Below, piece by piece: positions 17,412 through 26,061 of a stretch of DNA of 64,000 nt. Numbering within the stretch: position 1 is the first letter of the stretch; each line of letters starts with the position of its first letter. Under the pieces are notes generated by a model. The model did not search any database, had not been told where the DNA came from, and saw only the letters and a program-made list of their open reading frames with translations. This stretch comes from DASPJQ01 sp035299065 (GTDB lineage: Bacteria > Bacteroidota > Bacteroidia > Flavobacteriales_D > UBA2798), in assembly GCA_035299065.1 (NCBI GenBank), contig DATGXI010000038.1:47494-111493 (forward strand), written 5' to 3'. The position numbers and the translations under genes were made by a program.

Positions 17412-17894
17412 ATGCCATTAACCACATTAATGGTACTTATCGCATTATTTTCATTTATAAACCTTCATGCTGTTCAAAGCGAATTTGAATACTCCAACTT
17501 CATGGGTGATTCCTGCACGTTTGCCTTAGAATATCCACAAACAATTTCCTGCTCGACATCGTCTACTTGCCTTACAAATTCTTTTTTCTTAAGGAAAAGC
17601 GATACAAGTTATATTGAACACAGGCTAGTTCGTGTTATGGATTCGATTGTTATGGTAAAACCAAATTGCAAAATTGAAATCGAATTAAATATTCAAAAGA
17701 AATATGAAAACAAACCTTATAGTCAAAAGGGTGTACAAGTAAACAGAATAAATCGAATGGATGCCTTTTTTAAAACTAATTCGAGATATTATACCTCTTA
17801 TAGTTTCAAATACATATACAGTGAAAACCCTAAGGGACTAAGTGATAAAGAGTGGTGGGCAGCACATTGGTGGGAAATAACATTCAAAGCATAA
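17412..17894 (+). CDS. Unknown small secreted protein
   Basis: 160 residues. I do not recognise the family. A signal peptide (about 1-23, hydrophobic 'LMVLIALFSFINLHA') suggests export. The mature part has four cysteines (in 'GDSCTF', 'ISCSTSSTCL' and 'KPNCKIE'), which could form two disulfides, and ends in a Trp-rich 'EWWAAHWWEITF'. Base composition is more AT-rich than the flanking genes. It is the only gene inside the segment bounded by inverted TTAGCAAATTCGGGAA repeats (17011-17999), so it may be a transferred cargo gene. No partner gene is present. Confidence 0.6.
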   Translation: MPLTTLMVLIALFSFINLHAVQSEFEYSNFMGDSCTFALEYPQTISCSTSSTCLTNSFFLRKSDTSYIEHRLVRVMDSIVMVKPNCKIEIELNIQKKYENKPYSQKGVQVNRINRMDAFFKTNSRYYTSYSFKYIYSENPKGLSDKEWWAAHWWEITFKA

Positions 17895-17979
17895 TCTATT
17901 TGCTACGAGTCAGTTTAAAATCGTTTCACAAAAGTTATTAGCCTGTCTAATAAAAGCCGTCCCGCCTCCTAATTCACTC

Positions 17980-17999
17980 ATTCCCGAATTTGCTAATTA
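17980..17999 (-). repeat. TTAGCAAATTCGGGAA repeat, copy 2 (inverted, after chaN-like stop)
   Basis: A 20-bp perfect inverse of the start of copy 1. Read along the minus strand it starts immediately after the TAG stop codon (18000-18002) of the chaN-like gene, the same placement as the other two copies. Confidence 0.85.
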
Positions 18000-18863
18000 C
18001 TAATGCGTTCCCGTCATTTCTTCATCCACCACAATGGTAAAATCAGCTTTGCCAAAATTTTCTTTCTCGAGTTTTGAAGCGTCTTTTTGCATAACAGTTG
18101 TTATGGTACCACAGGCTACCGAAACATTGTATTTTTGCAGGTAATGCATAATGCCCTGAAAGTTATCACTATGATAAGCACCGTTGTAATGCAGGAACAA
18201 ACCACCGCTTATTAAATTTTTATTGATGAAATGCGCCATGGTTGCGTCTTTTACGGCTTGGGCATACACCATATTTATGGCCGTGCCATGTCCCATGTCC
18301 ATTTTCATAATATCAGAATACCCTTTTAATGACGTGTCAACCGTAAGTGGTAACGGGCACATGTATTTTTTTGCATCATCGCTGAAGTTTGCCAATTCGT
18401 CTTTTCCTTTTTTTGAAACCACCGATGCGTAACGCCTTGGTATATTAGTAGCCACAAATTTTAATTTATTTTCAACCGCAAAATTAACCAAGGGTTTATA
18501 GTCGGTTTTATAATTGGTCCATAAGCGCATTTCGGCTTCAAAATTTTTCTCGGTAATTTTACCTGAAAGGTATTCGTTCATTAAAATTTGTTGGTCGGCC
18601 TCAAACATTTCAGCACCTAAAACCAAATTTTTATTTTCAACAAATAAACTTTGTGTCAATTTTAACTGTAGCCAGTGTGAAATGGGATTGTTGTGCAATT
18701 CGCCAAAAAATACCACATGCATGCCTTTGCATTGCTGCACCAGGTCTTTCCAGGACACCTCGCGCCCACGTTTATCAAAAATTTTGTAGGCAACAGGTTC
18801 GGCTTTAAAGGACTGGGCAAAAACAAACACCGCCAGGAGTGCGCAAAAAATTATTTTTTTCAT
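18000..18863 (-). CDS. ChaN-family (Tiki-like) secreted protein
   Basis: 287 residues from ATG 18861-18863, with a signal peptide ending near 'FAQSFKA'. The ChaN core motifs are 'VVFFGELHNNPISHWLQLKL' (about 43-62) and 'LGAEMFEADQQILM', with late histidines in 'LHYNGAYHSDNFQG'. ChaN-like proteins bind haem (Campylobacter ChaN dimer), and the wider Tiki/TraB fold includes metallopeptidases that use the same GE-H residues. No haem uptake genes lie nearby. It is divergent from mnmA with only 51 nt between the starts. Confidence 0.82.
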   Translation of the reverse strand: MKKIIFCALLAVFVFAQSFKAEPVAYKIFDKRGREVSWKDLVQQCKGMHVVFFGELHNNPISHWLQLKLTQSLFVENKNLVLGAEMFEADQQILMNEYLSGKITEKNFEAEMRLWTNYKTDYKPLVNFAVENKLKFVATNIPRRYASVVSKKGKDELANFSDDAKKYMCPLPLTVDTSLKGYSDIMKMDMGHGTAINMVYAQAVKDATMAHFINKNLISGGLFLHYNGAYHSDNFQGIMHYLQKYNVSVACGTITTVMQKDASKLEKENFGKADFTIVVDEEMTGTH

Positions 18864-18900
18864 ACTCAACAATGGTTAATACGTATTGACAAATATGCAT

Positions 18901-18908
18901 TAATTTTG
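18901..18908 (+). promoter_or_regulatory. TANNTTTG -7 box of mnmA
   Basis: TAATTTTG matches the Bacteroidota -7 consensus and ends 6 nt before the mnmA ATG, implying a transcript with almost no leader. A TTGAC at 18886-18890 lies only 12 nt upstream, too close for a standard -33 element. Confidence 0.45.
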
Positions 18909-18914
18909 TGAGAA

Positions 18915-20090
18915 ATGGGCAAAAAAGTAGTGGTTGGTTTATCGGGTGGCGTTGACAGTAGTGTGGCCGCGTACCTGCTGAAAGAGCAGGGTTACGAGGT
19001 TATTGCCATGTTTATGCGCAACTGGCATGATGAAAGCGTGACACTTGATGCTGAATGCGCCTGGATTGACGACAGCCGCGATGCCTTGCTTGTTGCCGAA
19101 AAACTAAACATTCCATTTCACGTAATTGATTTAAGCAAACCGTACTTTGAACGCATTGTTGAATACATGTTTAGCGAATATGAAAAAGGCCGTACACCCA
19201 ACCCCGATGTTTTATGCAACCGCGAAATAAAATTTGACGTGTTTTTAGATGCGGCCATGAAACTGGGAGCCGATTATGTGGCTACCGGGCATTACTGCCA
19301 GAAAGATGAAATTACGGTTGATGGAAAAACCATTTATAGCCTGAAAGCAGGTGCCGACAAAACAAAAGACCAGAGTTATTTTTTATGCCAGGTTACACAG
19401 GCACAACTAAGCAAGGCCTTGTTTCCAATAGGGCATTTGCAAAAAAAAGAAGTGCGTGAAATAGCTACTAAGCTTGATTTGGTTACGGCCGGTAAAAAAG
19501 ACTCACAAGGGTTGTGCTTTGTCGGAAAAATTAGCCTGCCCGAATTTTTGCAGCAAAAACTAAGTGTAAAAAAGGGCTCTATTGTAGAAGTGGAGGAATC
19601 ACACATAGTTTCTCAAAAAAAGACCGAAGCCAATTTATTTGAGCAATCAAAAGCCTACAATTTTGCCAATTATGCAGGAAAAAACAGGGGTGAACATGAT
19701 GGGGCGCATTATTTTACCGTAGGCCAGCGCAAAGGATTTTCAGGCGGGGGAACCAAAAAACCCCTGTTTGTATTGCATACCGACACGGTAAAAAACATAG
19801 TTTATGCCGGGCAGGGCGAGGATCACCCGGGCTTATACCGCACTGTTTTAAGGATGGACCCTAAAGAAGTAAATTGGTTGAGGCCCGACAAAATTCCCAC
19901 AGAAAACAGCCCAATGGCTGTAAAGGCCCGCATACGTTACAGGCAACCCCTTGAAAATGCGGAATTGATAATGAATAACAACCATGTTTACCTGGTTTTT
20001 GAAAGGGCTGTGCGGGGCATAACCCCTGGACAATTTGCCGCCTGGTATGAGGGGGATGACCTGCTTGGGTCGGGGGTAATTGTGGAGTAA
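18915..20090 (+). CDS. mnmA: MnmA, tRNA-specific 2-thiouridylase
   Basis: 391 residues. ATP PP-loop 'GLSGGVDSSVAAYLL' (8-22); catalytic C101 in 'NPDVLCNREIKF' and C201 in 'DSQGLCFVGK'. MnmA adds sulfur to U34 of tRNAs for Glu, Gln and Lys using a relay sulfurtransferase. The central part carries an extra segment (about 225-255, Lys/Gln/Asn-rich) relative to E. coli MnmA, as far as I recall a normal variant in this phylum. It is followed by the small acidic protein gene 95 nt downstream. Confidence 0.96.
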   Translation: MGKKVVVGLSGGVDSSVAAYLLKEQGYEVIAMFMRNWHDESVTLDAECAWIDDSRDALLVAEKLNIPFHVIDLSKPYFERIVEYMFSEYEKGRTPNPDVLCNREIKFDVFLDAAMKLGADYVATGHYCQKDEITVDGKTIYSLKAGADKTKDQSYFLCQVTQAQLSKALFPIGHLQKKEVREIATKLDLVTAGKKDSQGLCFVGKISLPEFLQQKLSVKKGSIVEVEESHIVSQKKTEANLFEQSKAYNFANYAGKNRGEHDGAHYFTVGQRKGFSGGGTKKPLFVLHTDTVKNIVYAGQGEDHPGLYRTVLRMDPKEVNWLRPDKIPTENSPMAVKARIRYRQPLENAELIMNNNHVYLVFERAVRGITPGQFAAWYEGDDLLGSGVIVE

Positions 20091-20185
20091 AGATTAGCCA
20101 CTAATTTTTTTTACATAGCCGCACCGAATTAAAAAACATTTTATATTAGCCGCATATTGCTGTTTTAACCAACCGGCATTTGAAC

Positions 20186-20551
20186 ATGGAAAAGAAAAAA
20201 AGAATAATAAGCCAGGAAAATTTAGAACCAAAAATTCTGGAGATGTTTCAAAAGAAATATCCGAACGGTTATACCGGGTTTGTACAAAACATTTTATCAC
20301 CTAAAGGCGAAACATTGCATGTTGTTCCACTGGAAACAGAGGATTCAATTTTTCTTGTTAAGGTGAAACTTGCCGTTAAGAAAAGCCGCGAAGACGAGGA
20401 TGATGATGACTTTGTTGATGATATTCCGGAGTCAGGTGACGGGCTTGATGGCGACAAAGATGAGTTTGGCGGCAACGATGACGAGGAGGATGACTACGGT
20501 GATAAACCAGAGGAGCCGGGTGATGATGATGACGATGATGATGATAATTAA
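20186..20551 (+). CDS. Small protein with a long Asp/Glu-rich tail
   Basis: 121 residues from ATG 20186 (a TTG six bases earlier is in frame). The first 70 residues look folded ('LEPKILEMFQKKYPNGYTGFVQNI' opening, then two strand-like segments). The last 50 are mostly Asp, Glu and Gly and end in a run of eight aspartates. No domain is recognised. A basic N-terminal 'KKKR' and the acidic tail could suit a nucleic-acid mimic or a chaperone-like cytosolic protein; this is a guess. A strong terminator follows. Confidence 0.75.
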   Translation: MEKKKRIISQENLEPKILEMFQKKYPNGYTGFVQNILSPKGETLHVVPLETEDSIFLVKVKLAVKKSREDEDDDDFVDDIPESGDGLDGDKDEFGGNDDEEDDYGDKPEEPGDDDDDDDDN

Positions 20552-20570
20552 TAACACTATTCATAGTAAT

Positions 20571-20600
20571 AAAAGGCCGCTGTAAAGTGGCCTTTTTTTT
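20571..20600 (+). terminator. Rho-independent terminator after the acidic-tail gene
   Basis: AAAAGGCC pairs with GGCC plus the T run (one G-T wobble, 4-nt loop). Eight T follow on the plus strand. The 208 nt from here to apaG (20601-20808) hold no gene that I can see. Confidence 0.85.
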
Positions 20601-20808
20601 ATTACATAACTTTAATGCGTTTTACAAAGCGAATGATATAATTTTTAGCAATTGACCCGCAAGCGATGGAAGCTGGTAGTAATACATTAAAGTGCATAGC
20701 ATGGTTCAAATGAAGTAAAAACATGTATAACGCGAATTTTAAGCAGGCAATTTTTATTTCTGCTCATGGGAAGGCATCCAAAAAATTTGGAAAAAACAGG
20801 AACTGAAA

Positions 20809-21195
20809 TCAGTTAGACTTCCAGGGAGCTGTCAGGTTGAACTCGGGAATTTCAGCTTCAAAAACAGAGTCGTCATCAACACGCAAAAATTTATATGTAC
20901 CACGCATGCTTCCCATATCGGAAGTTAAATTACAACCACTTTCATAGGTATAATTTGTGCCGGGCTCAATAATTGGCATTTGACCTACCACACCCTCACC
21001 CTCAACCTGGCGCATGGATGTTGCCGTGTCCTTAATAAACCAATGCCTGCGCAGTAATTGCACTGCAAATGGATTTTGATTTTCAATGGTAATACGGTAA
21101 GAAAACAAAAAGTGATTTACTGCGGGTTTTGAATACTCGCTCAAGTAGTTGGTTTCAACTTTAATTTTAATTCCTTGACTTACCTTAACTGACAT
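20809..21195 (-). CDS. apaG: ApaG domain protein
   Basis: 128 residues, the normal ApaG length, with the immunoglobulin-like beta-sandwich motifs 'FSYRITIENQNPFAVQLLRRHW' split by short loops, 'VEGEGVVGQMPIIEPGTNYTYESG' and 'GSMRGTYKFL'. ApaG proteins bind divalent cations or nucleotides; in Salmonella the corD locus was linked to Co/Mg efflux, and the real activity is unclear. It lies downstream of the T9SS plug gene on the same strand, separated by 152 nt (21196-21347) with no named feature. Confidence 0.92.
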   Translation of the reverse strand: MSVKVSQGIKIKVETNYLSEYSKPAVNHFLFSYRITIENQNPFAVQLLRRHWFIKDTATSMRQVEGEGVVGQMPIIEPGTNYTYESGCNLTSDMGSMRGTYKFLRVDDDSVFEAEIPEFNLTAPWKSN

Positions 21196-21347
21196 GATGT
21201 GAATTTAGCCAAATTTTAGTTCACTTGCCGTATTAAGGGTATTTTAACATAAAAATTAGTTAACAGCCTGTTGTGCGGATAAGGACTTAAAATGCTTGCC
21301 AGAAACGGTTTAGCCTGCAATTAAGCCTATAATTGTCAAGCAATTAA

Positions 21348-22673
21348 TTAGCGCCTATTGGCATTGTTGAAATCAGAAACGCCTACGAGCAAATCGGTAT
21401 TGCGTTTTATGTCGTGATAATACACCAGTATGGTGTACTGGTTTTCGGTATCAAAATGAGAACCTTCAATAAATGTATTGTCAACGCTGTTTTTATTTTT
21501 TGGCGACATTACGTACATGTAGTCATAATTACCCTGTTTCAATTTTATGGTAGTCATGTATACACCCATTTCGGCATTGAAATTTAATTTGAATTCGGGC
21601 TTTACTTCCCAGTCGGTAAACAAGCCAAACAGGTAAATATCACCTTCCTTTACCTCGGTATTTTGATCAACACTGAATGTAACCCACATATAGTCGGCAC
21701 GGGTATGTTCATCATCCGTTCCGTCACGGTTTACCTTAAACCTGCCATTTATGTCACCATAGGTTATGTATTTTTTGTACGACCTTTTTTCATCACGCAG
21801 GAGCATGCAATTGTACAATGTACTGTCATGCCCAATGGAAAACATGCGTGAGCCTTTTATGGTGGTGCTTCCCAAATTCACATGCCTGAATTCATTGAGG
21901 CCCTGGAATGTTTGCGGCTCTTCAAGGTTATACACCAGTTCGGTTCCTTGAATGTATTTTGGCTCAAGTTTGGTTATAGCATTGTCCCACCGGTAATTTT
22001 GAAGTATAACAACATTCAGATCACGAAAACCGTCATTGAGGGTTAAATTATTGGTGAAAACGCTGAAATCAATTTCCTGCTTGTAATTGCGTTCTTCAGG
22101 ATCATCACTTCGTTTATAGGTATAGCTTACATTTGCGCGTTGATCAAAAATCATGATGCGCCTTGTTAGAACGGGGTCGGCCTTATCATTGTTTTCATAA
22201 ACAAATACAATGTAGTTGCCCGGAATTAATACTTTGGTATTGCTTGTTGGAAAATCAAATTTATAATTGATGTAAGGAAGCAACGTATTGAATGAATAAT
22301 CATAGTGTGTAATATTGCCCTGGAAAAAACCGTCCAGGTATTCAATTTCCATTAAATCACTGGCTGTCCAGTCAGCGTTGCAATGAATTATGCTGTAGTT
22401 GTATGTTTTTACGCTGTTATCAAGATCATCAAAACGAATGGTTACAAACTCATCGGTATTCATGGCAATAATGGGTGCCGAAATTTCACTCATAGAGCTG
22501 TGGCATATTACTGACTTGATATTGTCCTTATACACCTTGTCTGTCATCAAAACTTCCTTTTCATTGTAAAATTCAGGTGTATGTTTTTTAGTTTCGGTTG
22601 CGCTGGTATTGGTAACTGTTGAAGCAGGCACACATGAACTGAATATGCAAATACTTAAAAGAAGCGAAGTCAT
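21348..22673 (-). CDS. T9SS plug protein (DUF5103 family)
   Basis: 441 residues from ATG 22671-22673. The frame extends 21 nt to a TTG, but this ATG opens a signal peptide and gives a possible lipobox (FSSC near residues 11-14). The DUF5103 family begins with 'VYKDNIKSVICH' and contains 'PIIAMNTDEFVTIRFDDL' and 'YNYSIIHCNADW', all visible here. In Flavobacterium johnsoniae the Plug protein closes the periplasmic side of the SprA translocon when no substrate is engaged. The next gene upstream ends 14 nt before this start, so the pair is probably co-transcribed. Confidence 0.87.
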   Translation of the reverse strand: MTSLLLSICIFSSCVPASTVTNTSATETKKHTPEFYNEKEVLMTDKVYKDNIKSVICHSSMSEISAPIIAMNTDEFVTIRFDDLDNSVKTYNYSIIHCNADWTASDLMEIEYLDGFFQGNITHYDYSFNTLLPYINYKFDFPTSNTKVLIPGNYIVFVYENNDKADPVLTRRIMIFDQRANVSYTYKRSDDPEERNYKQEIDFSVFTNNLTLNDGFRDLNVVILQNYRWDNAITKLEPKYIQGTELVYNLEEPQTFQGLNEFRHVNLGSTTIKGSRMFSIGHDSTLYNCMLLRDEKRSYKKYITYGDINGRFKVNRDGTDDEHTRADYMWVTFSVDQNTEVKEGDIYLFGLFTDWEVKPEFKLNFNAEMGVYMTTIKLKQGNYDYMYVMSPKNKNSVDNTFIEGSHFDTENQYTILVYYHDIKRNTDLLVGVSDFNNANRR

Positions 22674-22687
22674 ATAGGAAAAATAAT

Positions 22688-23290
22688 TTACCAAAGTGAA
22701 AAGTTTAGTGTTGCCTGTGCCAGCCAGCCCCTGAAAATGTCAAAATCCCTTATAGGATAAGCGTACAAGGCACTTGCGCCAAAATTTAAACGTTTAAAAG
22801 CAACAAATCGTATACCGGCCAGCGGATAAAAGGCAAAATTTGTGCCGTATGAGCGACCGCTTATACCTCCCATTTCAAGACCAAAGTAAGGGATAAGAAC
22901 ATTCCTGCGCGGATTGCGTTCGAGGGAAAAATCGACCCCGATATTGTAACAGAATATACTTTTTAACTCATTTGTTGACCCGTTCATGATTTGCAGTTTG
23001 CCATAAAAACGCGTATGACTGGGGCCCCAACGGTCGGTTTGATTGATTTTATTGTAAAACAAATATTCAATAATTACACCCGAATAATAGCCTGATGTGT
23101 CAAGCCCGTTAGGCATATACAACCCATAGCCACCACCGGGAACAAAAAAGCTCTCGTGGTCGGTAATGGGGGTACCTGCCTGAGCTGTGCCTTTAAGAGG
23201 CATAACCAGCCAAATAAGGGCTATACATGTGCTTGCAAATACTGCTTGCATACCTTCTAATTTATTTGCAATTGTGTACAGGTATTTCAT
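22688..23290 (-). CDS. Unknown outer-membrane beta-barrel-like protein
   Basis: 200 residues from ATG 23288-23290. A later ATG at 23249-23251, preceded by AGAAGG, would give a tidier signal peptide ending 'GTAQA', so the start is uncertain. The mature part has short amphipathic strands and an aromatic C-terminus ending 'TLNFSLW', as in outer-membrane barrels. No close family is recognised. It sits 14 nt upstream of the plug gene and may be co-expressed with T9SS parts. Its upstream TAAATTTG lies in an 18-nt string shared with the ald promoter. Confidence 0.7.
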   Translation of the reverse strand: MKYLYTIANKLEGMQAVFASTCIALIWLVMPLKGTAQAGTPITDHESFFVPGGGYGLYMPNGLDTSGYYSGVIIEYLFYNKINQTDRWGPSHTRFYGKLQIMNGSTNELKSIFCYNIGVDFSLERNPRRNVLIPYFGLEMGGISGRSYGTNFAFYPLAGIRFVAFKRLNFGASALYAYPIRDFDIFRGWLAQATLNFSLW

Positions 23291-23312
23291 ACATTCGTTC
23301 AAGTAAATTACA

Positions 23313-23320
23313 CAAATTTA
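23313..23320 (-). promoter_or_regulatory. TANNTTTG -7 box of the barrel-like/plug pair
   Basis: TAAATTTG, 22 nt before the ATG at 23288-23290, sits in TTGCTTAAATTTGTGTAA, the same 18 bases as in the ald promoter. A TTG at the -33 position is not seen. Confidence 0.5.
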
Positions 23321-23330
23321 AGCAAAAAAC

Positions 23331-24083
23331 ATGCCTGTAAAATTTGGTTTGATTGGCCAATCACTTTCTCACTCGTTTTCGCGCGATTTTTTTACCAAAA
23401 AATTTGCTGCAATGCAATTAGCTGACCATAGTTACGAGCTGTTTGAACTTAAAACAATAAATGAATTTACCGGTTTAATTCATGCTGAAAAAGACCTTGC
23501 CGGATTAAATGTAACCATTCCCTATAAAATTGCCGTTATTCCTTTTTTAACTTCACTGGCACCCGAAGTTGAAGCTGTTGGCGCTGTAAACACTGTAAAA
23601 ATAACACACACGGGCCAAAACACCATTTTAACAGGACATAATACGGATGTGTATGGATTTGAAATGAGCATTAAACCGTTTTTGGAAAGCCATCACCAGC
23701 GTGCACTTGTTTTGGGTAATGGGGGCGCGTCAAAAGCGGTGCAATATGTATTGCGCAAACTGGGAATTGATTATAACGTTGTGAGCAGAAATCCTGCTAA
23801 AAACCAACTTAACTATAACGACATAAATGAATATGTGCTAAAACATCATTTGTTTGTGATCAACACAACCCCATTGGGTATGAGTCCGAATACAGGCGGT
23901 TGCCCGGACCTTTCATTTGACATGGTGGGCGATTCGCATTTTTTTGTAGACCTTATTTATAATCCGGCCGAAACTGTATTTTTACAAAAGGCAAAACAAC
24001 AAGGCGCACGCATTTTAAACGGAACAAGTATGTTGCATTTGCAGGCCGAAAAAGCCTGGGAAATTTGGAATACCCATGAGTAA
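23331..24083 (+). CDS. aroE: Shikimate dehydrogenase
   Basis: 250 residues. Shikimate-binding 'GQSLSHSFS' (9-17), catalytic K66 in 'NVTIPYK' and 'NTDVYGFE' with its conserved Asp, then a Rossmann 'VLGNGGASKAVQYVL'. It reduces 3-dehydroshikimate with NADPH in aromatic amino acid synthesis. The chain is about 20 residues shorter than E. coli AroE, mostly in the C-terminal part. It overlaps ruvX by 8 nt, so the two are translated from one message. It is divergent from the barrel-like gene. Confidence 0.94.
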   Translation: MPVKFGLIGQSLSHSFSRDFFTKKFAAMQLADHSYELFELKTINEFTGLIHAEKDLAGLNVTIPYKIAVIPFLTSLAPEVEAVGAVNTVKITHTGQNTILTGHNTDVYGFEMSIKPFLESHHQRALVLGNGGASKAVQYVLRKLGIDYNVVSRNPAKNQLNYNDINEYVLKHHLFVINTTPLGMSPNTGGCPDLSFDMVGDSHFFVDLIYNPAETVFLQKAKQQGARILNGTSMLHLQAEKAWEIWNTHE

Positions 24084-24510
24084 AATTTTAGCCATAGATT
24101 ACGGATTGAAGCGTTGCGGCATAGCCATTACTGACGATGCCAAAATGATTGCAAGCCCGCTTACCACAGTTGGCGAGAAAGAATTACTTGATTTTGTTAA
24201 AAAACAAATTGAAACCAATAAGGTTGATGAAATTGTAATTGGTTTACCTGCAACTTTAAAAGGCGAAGCAACCGATGCCACTGCTCATGTAAATGCTTTT
24301 TATACGGCTCTAAAAGAAAAACATCCTGGAATTGCTATTGAGTTACACGATGAGCGTTTTACTTCGTTACTGGCGCAAAAAAGCATTCACATGATGGAGC
24401 TTCCTAAAATGAAACGCGAAAAAAAAGGGTTGCTGGATAAAGTGAGCGCTGCGGTTTTGTTGCAAAGCTATATGGATAACAAACAGTTTAAACAAAAAAA
24501 TAAATTGTAA
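24076..24510 (+). CDS. ruvX: YqgF/RuvX Holliday-junction resolvase-like RNase
   Basis: 144 residues of the RNase H-like YqgF family: 'ILAIDYGLKRCGIAITD' carries the first catalytic Asp, 'EIVIGLPATLKGE' the Glu motif, and 'HDERFTS' plus a late 'DKVSAAVLLQSYM' the last acidic residue. YqgF takes part in 16S rRNA 5'-end processing and may resolve Holliday junctions. It overlaps aroE by 8 nt and the next gene by one base (TAATG), so all three form one operon. Confidence 0.93.
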   Translation: MSKILAIDYGLKRCGIAITDDAKMIASPLTTVGEKELLDFVKKQIETNKVDEIVIGLPATLKGEATDATAHVNAFYTALKEKHPGIAIELHDERFTSLLAQKSIHMMELPKMKREKKGLLDKVSAAVLLQSYMDNKQFKQKNKL

Positions 24511-25463
24511 TGAGCAAAAAATCAAAAACCATGACCATTGATGGTTCAAGTATTGAACCGGGAGAAACAAAAACGGTTACGTATGATATTGCCCGTTTAC
24601 CATCGGGGATGATGATCAACATGCCCATTCACGTATACCGCTCAAAAGTTGATGGACCCGTTTTGTTATTGTCAGGCGGGTTGCACGGTGACGAGGTAAA
24701 CGGTATTGAAACCATAAGGCGAATGATATCAGAGAGCGTATTTGATAAACTTATTGCCGGAACAGTGATTGCCATACCTATTTTAAATTTGTTTGGATTT
24801 TTGAACCATGCGCGTGATGTGCCTGATGGAAAAGACGTGAACAGAAGTTTTCCGGGAAGTGGCAATGGGTCACTGGCAAGCCGTGTTGCATACAGGCTTA
24901 CGAAAAATATTTTACCCCTGATTGATTATGGCATAGATTTCCATACAGGTGGTGCCCAACGTACAAACTACCCGCAAATACGTTTTGCAAGCACTGATAA
25001 GAATAGTAAACTGATTGCCGATGCTTTTGGCGCACCATACACATTGAATTCAAATTTAATTCCCAAATCGTTACGCCACCAAAGCTCAAAAATGGGGAAA
25101 CCCATTATTGTGTACGAAGGTGGTGAAAGTTTGCGCATTGATGAATTCAGCATTGAAGAAGCCATTGAAGGAACAAAACGGGTAATGGCGTATTTGGGAA
25201 TGATAAACGAAGTGTTTGAACAAAGGGAAACTGTTTTTTGCAAAGACACCTCGTGGGTGCGTGCGCAGCGTTCAGGCATATTCAAACCTTTTGTTATTTC
25301 AGGCGAACCGGTTCAAAAAAATCAACCCATTGGCGTAATCAATGATCCGTTTGGTCAATACGAAATAAAAGTAATTGCCAATGCAACCGGGCATATGATT
25401 GGACATAATAATACACCGGTGGTTTTGCAGGGCGATGCGCTGTTTCATATTGGAGTTGAATAG
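24510..25463 (+). CDS. Succinylglutamate desuccinylase/aspartoacylase-family zinc hydrolase
   Basis: 317 residues. Zinc ligands are in 'SGGLHGDEVNG' (HxxE near residue 58) and in 'IDFHTGG'; the catalytic Glu is in 'VYEGGES'. A C-terminal beta domain ('VISGEPVQKNQPIGVINDPFG') resembles a biotinyl-like clip. The family cleaves N-acyl amino acids or trims small peptides; its member here is of the uncharacterised group often placed next to ribosomal modification genes such as rimK, which is not seen in this window. The start overlaps the ruvX stop by one base. Confidence 0.88.
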   Translation: MSKKSKTMTIDGSSIEPGETKTVTYDIARLPSGMMINMPIHVYRSKVDGPVLLLSGGLHGDEVNGIETIRRMISESVFDKLIAGTVIAIPILNLFGFLNHARDVPDGKDVNRSFPGSGNGSLASRVAYRLTKNILPLIDYGIDFHTGGAQRTNYPQIRFASTDKNSKLIADAFGAPYTLNSNLIPKSLRHQSSKMGKPIIVYEGGESLRIDEFSIEEAIEGTKRVMAYLGMINEVFEQRETVFCKDTSWVRAQRSGIFKPFVISGEPVQKNQPIGVINDPFGQYEIKVIANATGHMIGHNNTPVVLQGDALFHIGVE

Positions 25464-25488
25464 AACCACAAACGAGATTTATGAATTG

Positions 25489-26043
25489 ATGAACGAAGTA
25501 GTGATTTGCGGACAAAAGTTTGAACCTGGCATCACGCATTTTTCACTTGAATGGCCATTTACTCAAATAAATGACATGCGCGAGCTAAGTAAGCTTGCTT
25601 ATTTCCCTAACCTGACTTCTGCAACTTTTACAGGAACCAACCTGGATGATTTTGGCCTGGAATTGGTATCGCATTGCACTATGATAGATAATCTTTGCTT
25701 GCAGGAAACTGAAATCACAAACCAGGGAATTTTGCATTTAAAAAACCTTATAAATCTCAAATATCTTCGGCTAAAGGGAAACCTGCAACTAGATGACAGG
25801 TGCGTTTTATTTTTAAATCACTGCAGTAAATTAATTGATTTGCAAATTCACGAGACAAATATTACCGAAACCGGCCTGAAACAACTCCATATTCCAGGTT
25901 TAAAAAACATTATTGTAACCATTCATGCGAATAATTTTTCTTATGATTTTTTGAAGAAGCGTTCAATAGAAACGCCAGAATGCAGCATTTTGGCAAAGGG
26001 AAAAGGCTGTTTCCTGAATGGAAATTTTGAAGGAAAATGGTAG
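25489..26043 (+). CDS. Short leucine-rich-repeat protein
   Basis: 184 residues from ATG 25489; the frame extends upstream into the previous gene without a better start. From about residue 40 it shows four or five LRR units of 22-25 residues ('LVSHCTMIDNLCLQETEITNQG', 'LKNLINLKYLRLKGN', 'NHCSKLIDLQIHETNITETG'). There is no signal peptide, so it is probably cytosolic and binds a protein partner. It starts 25 nt after the acylase gene and probably belongs to the same operon. Its stop is 18 nt from the opposing Tim44/TerB gene. Confidence 0.7.
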   Translation: MNEVVICGQKFEPGITHFSLEWPFTQINDMRELSKLAYFPNLTSATFTGTNLDDFGLELVSHCTMIDNLCLQETEITNQGILHLKNLINLKYLRLKGNLQLDDRCVLFLNHCSKLIDLQIHETNITETGLKQLHIPGLKNIIVTIHANNFSYDFLKKRSIETPECSILAKGKGCFLNGNFEGKW

Positions 26044-26061
26044 GCAGGCTGTATTTACAAT

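Noticed and set aside
20269..20564. Ser/Pro- or His-rich minus-strand frames opposite the acidic-tail gene
   Set aside because: They are antisense to the GAT/GAC/GAG codons of the acidic tail; their composition is a by-product.
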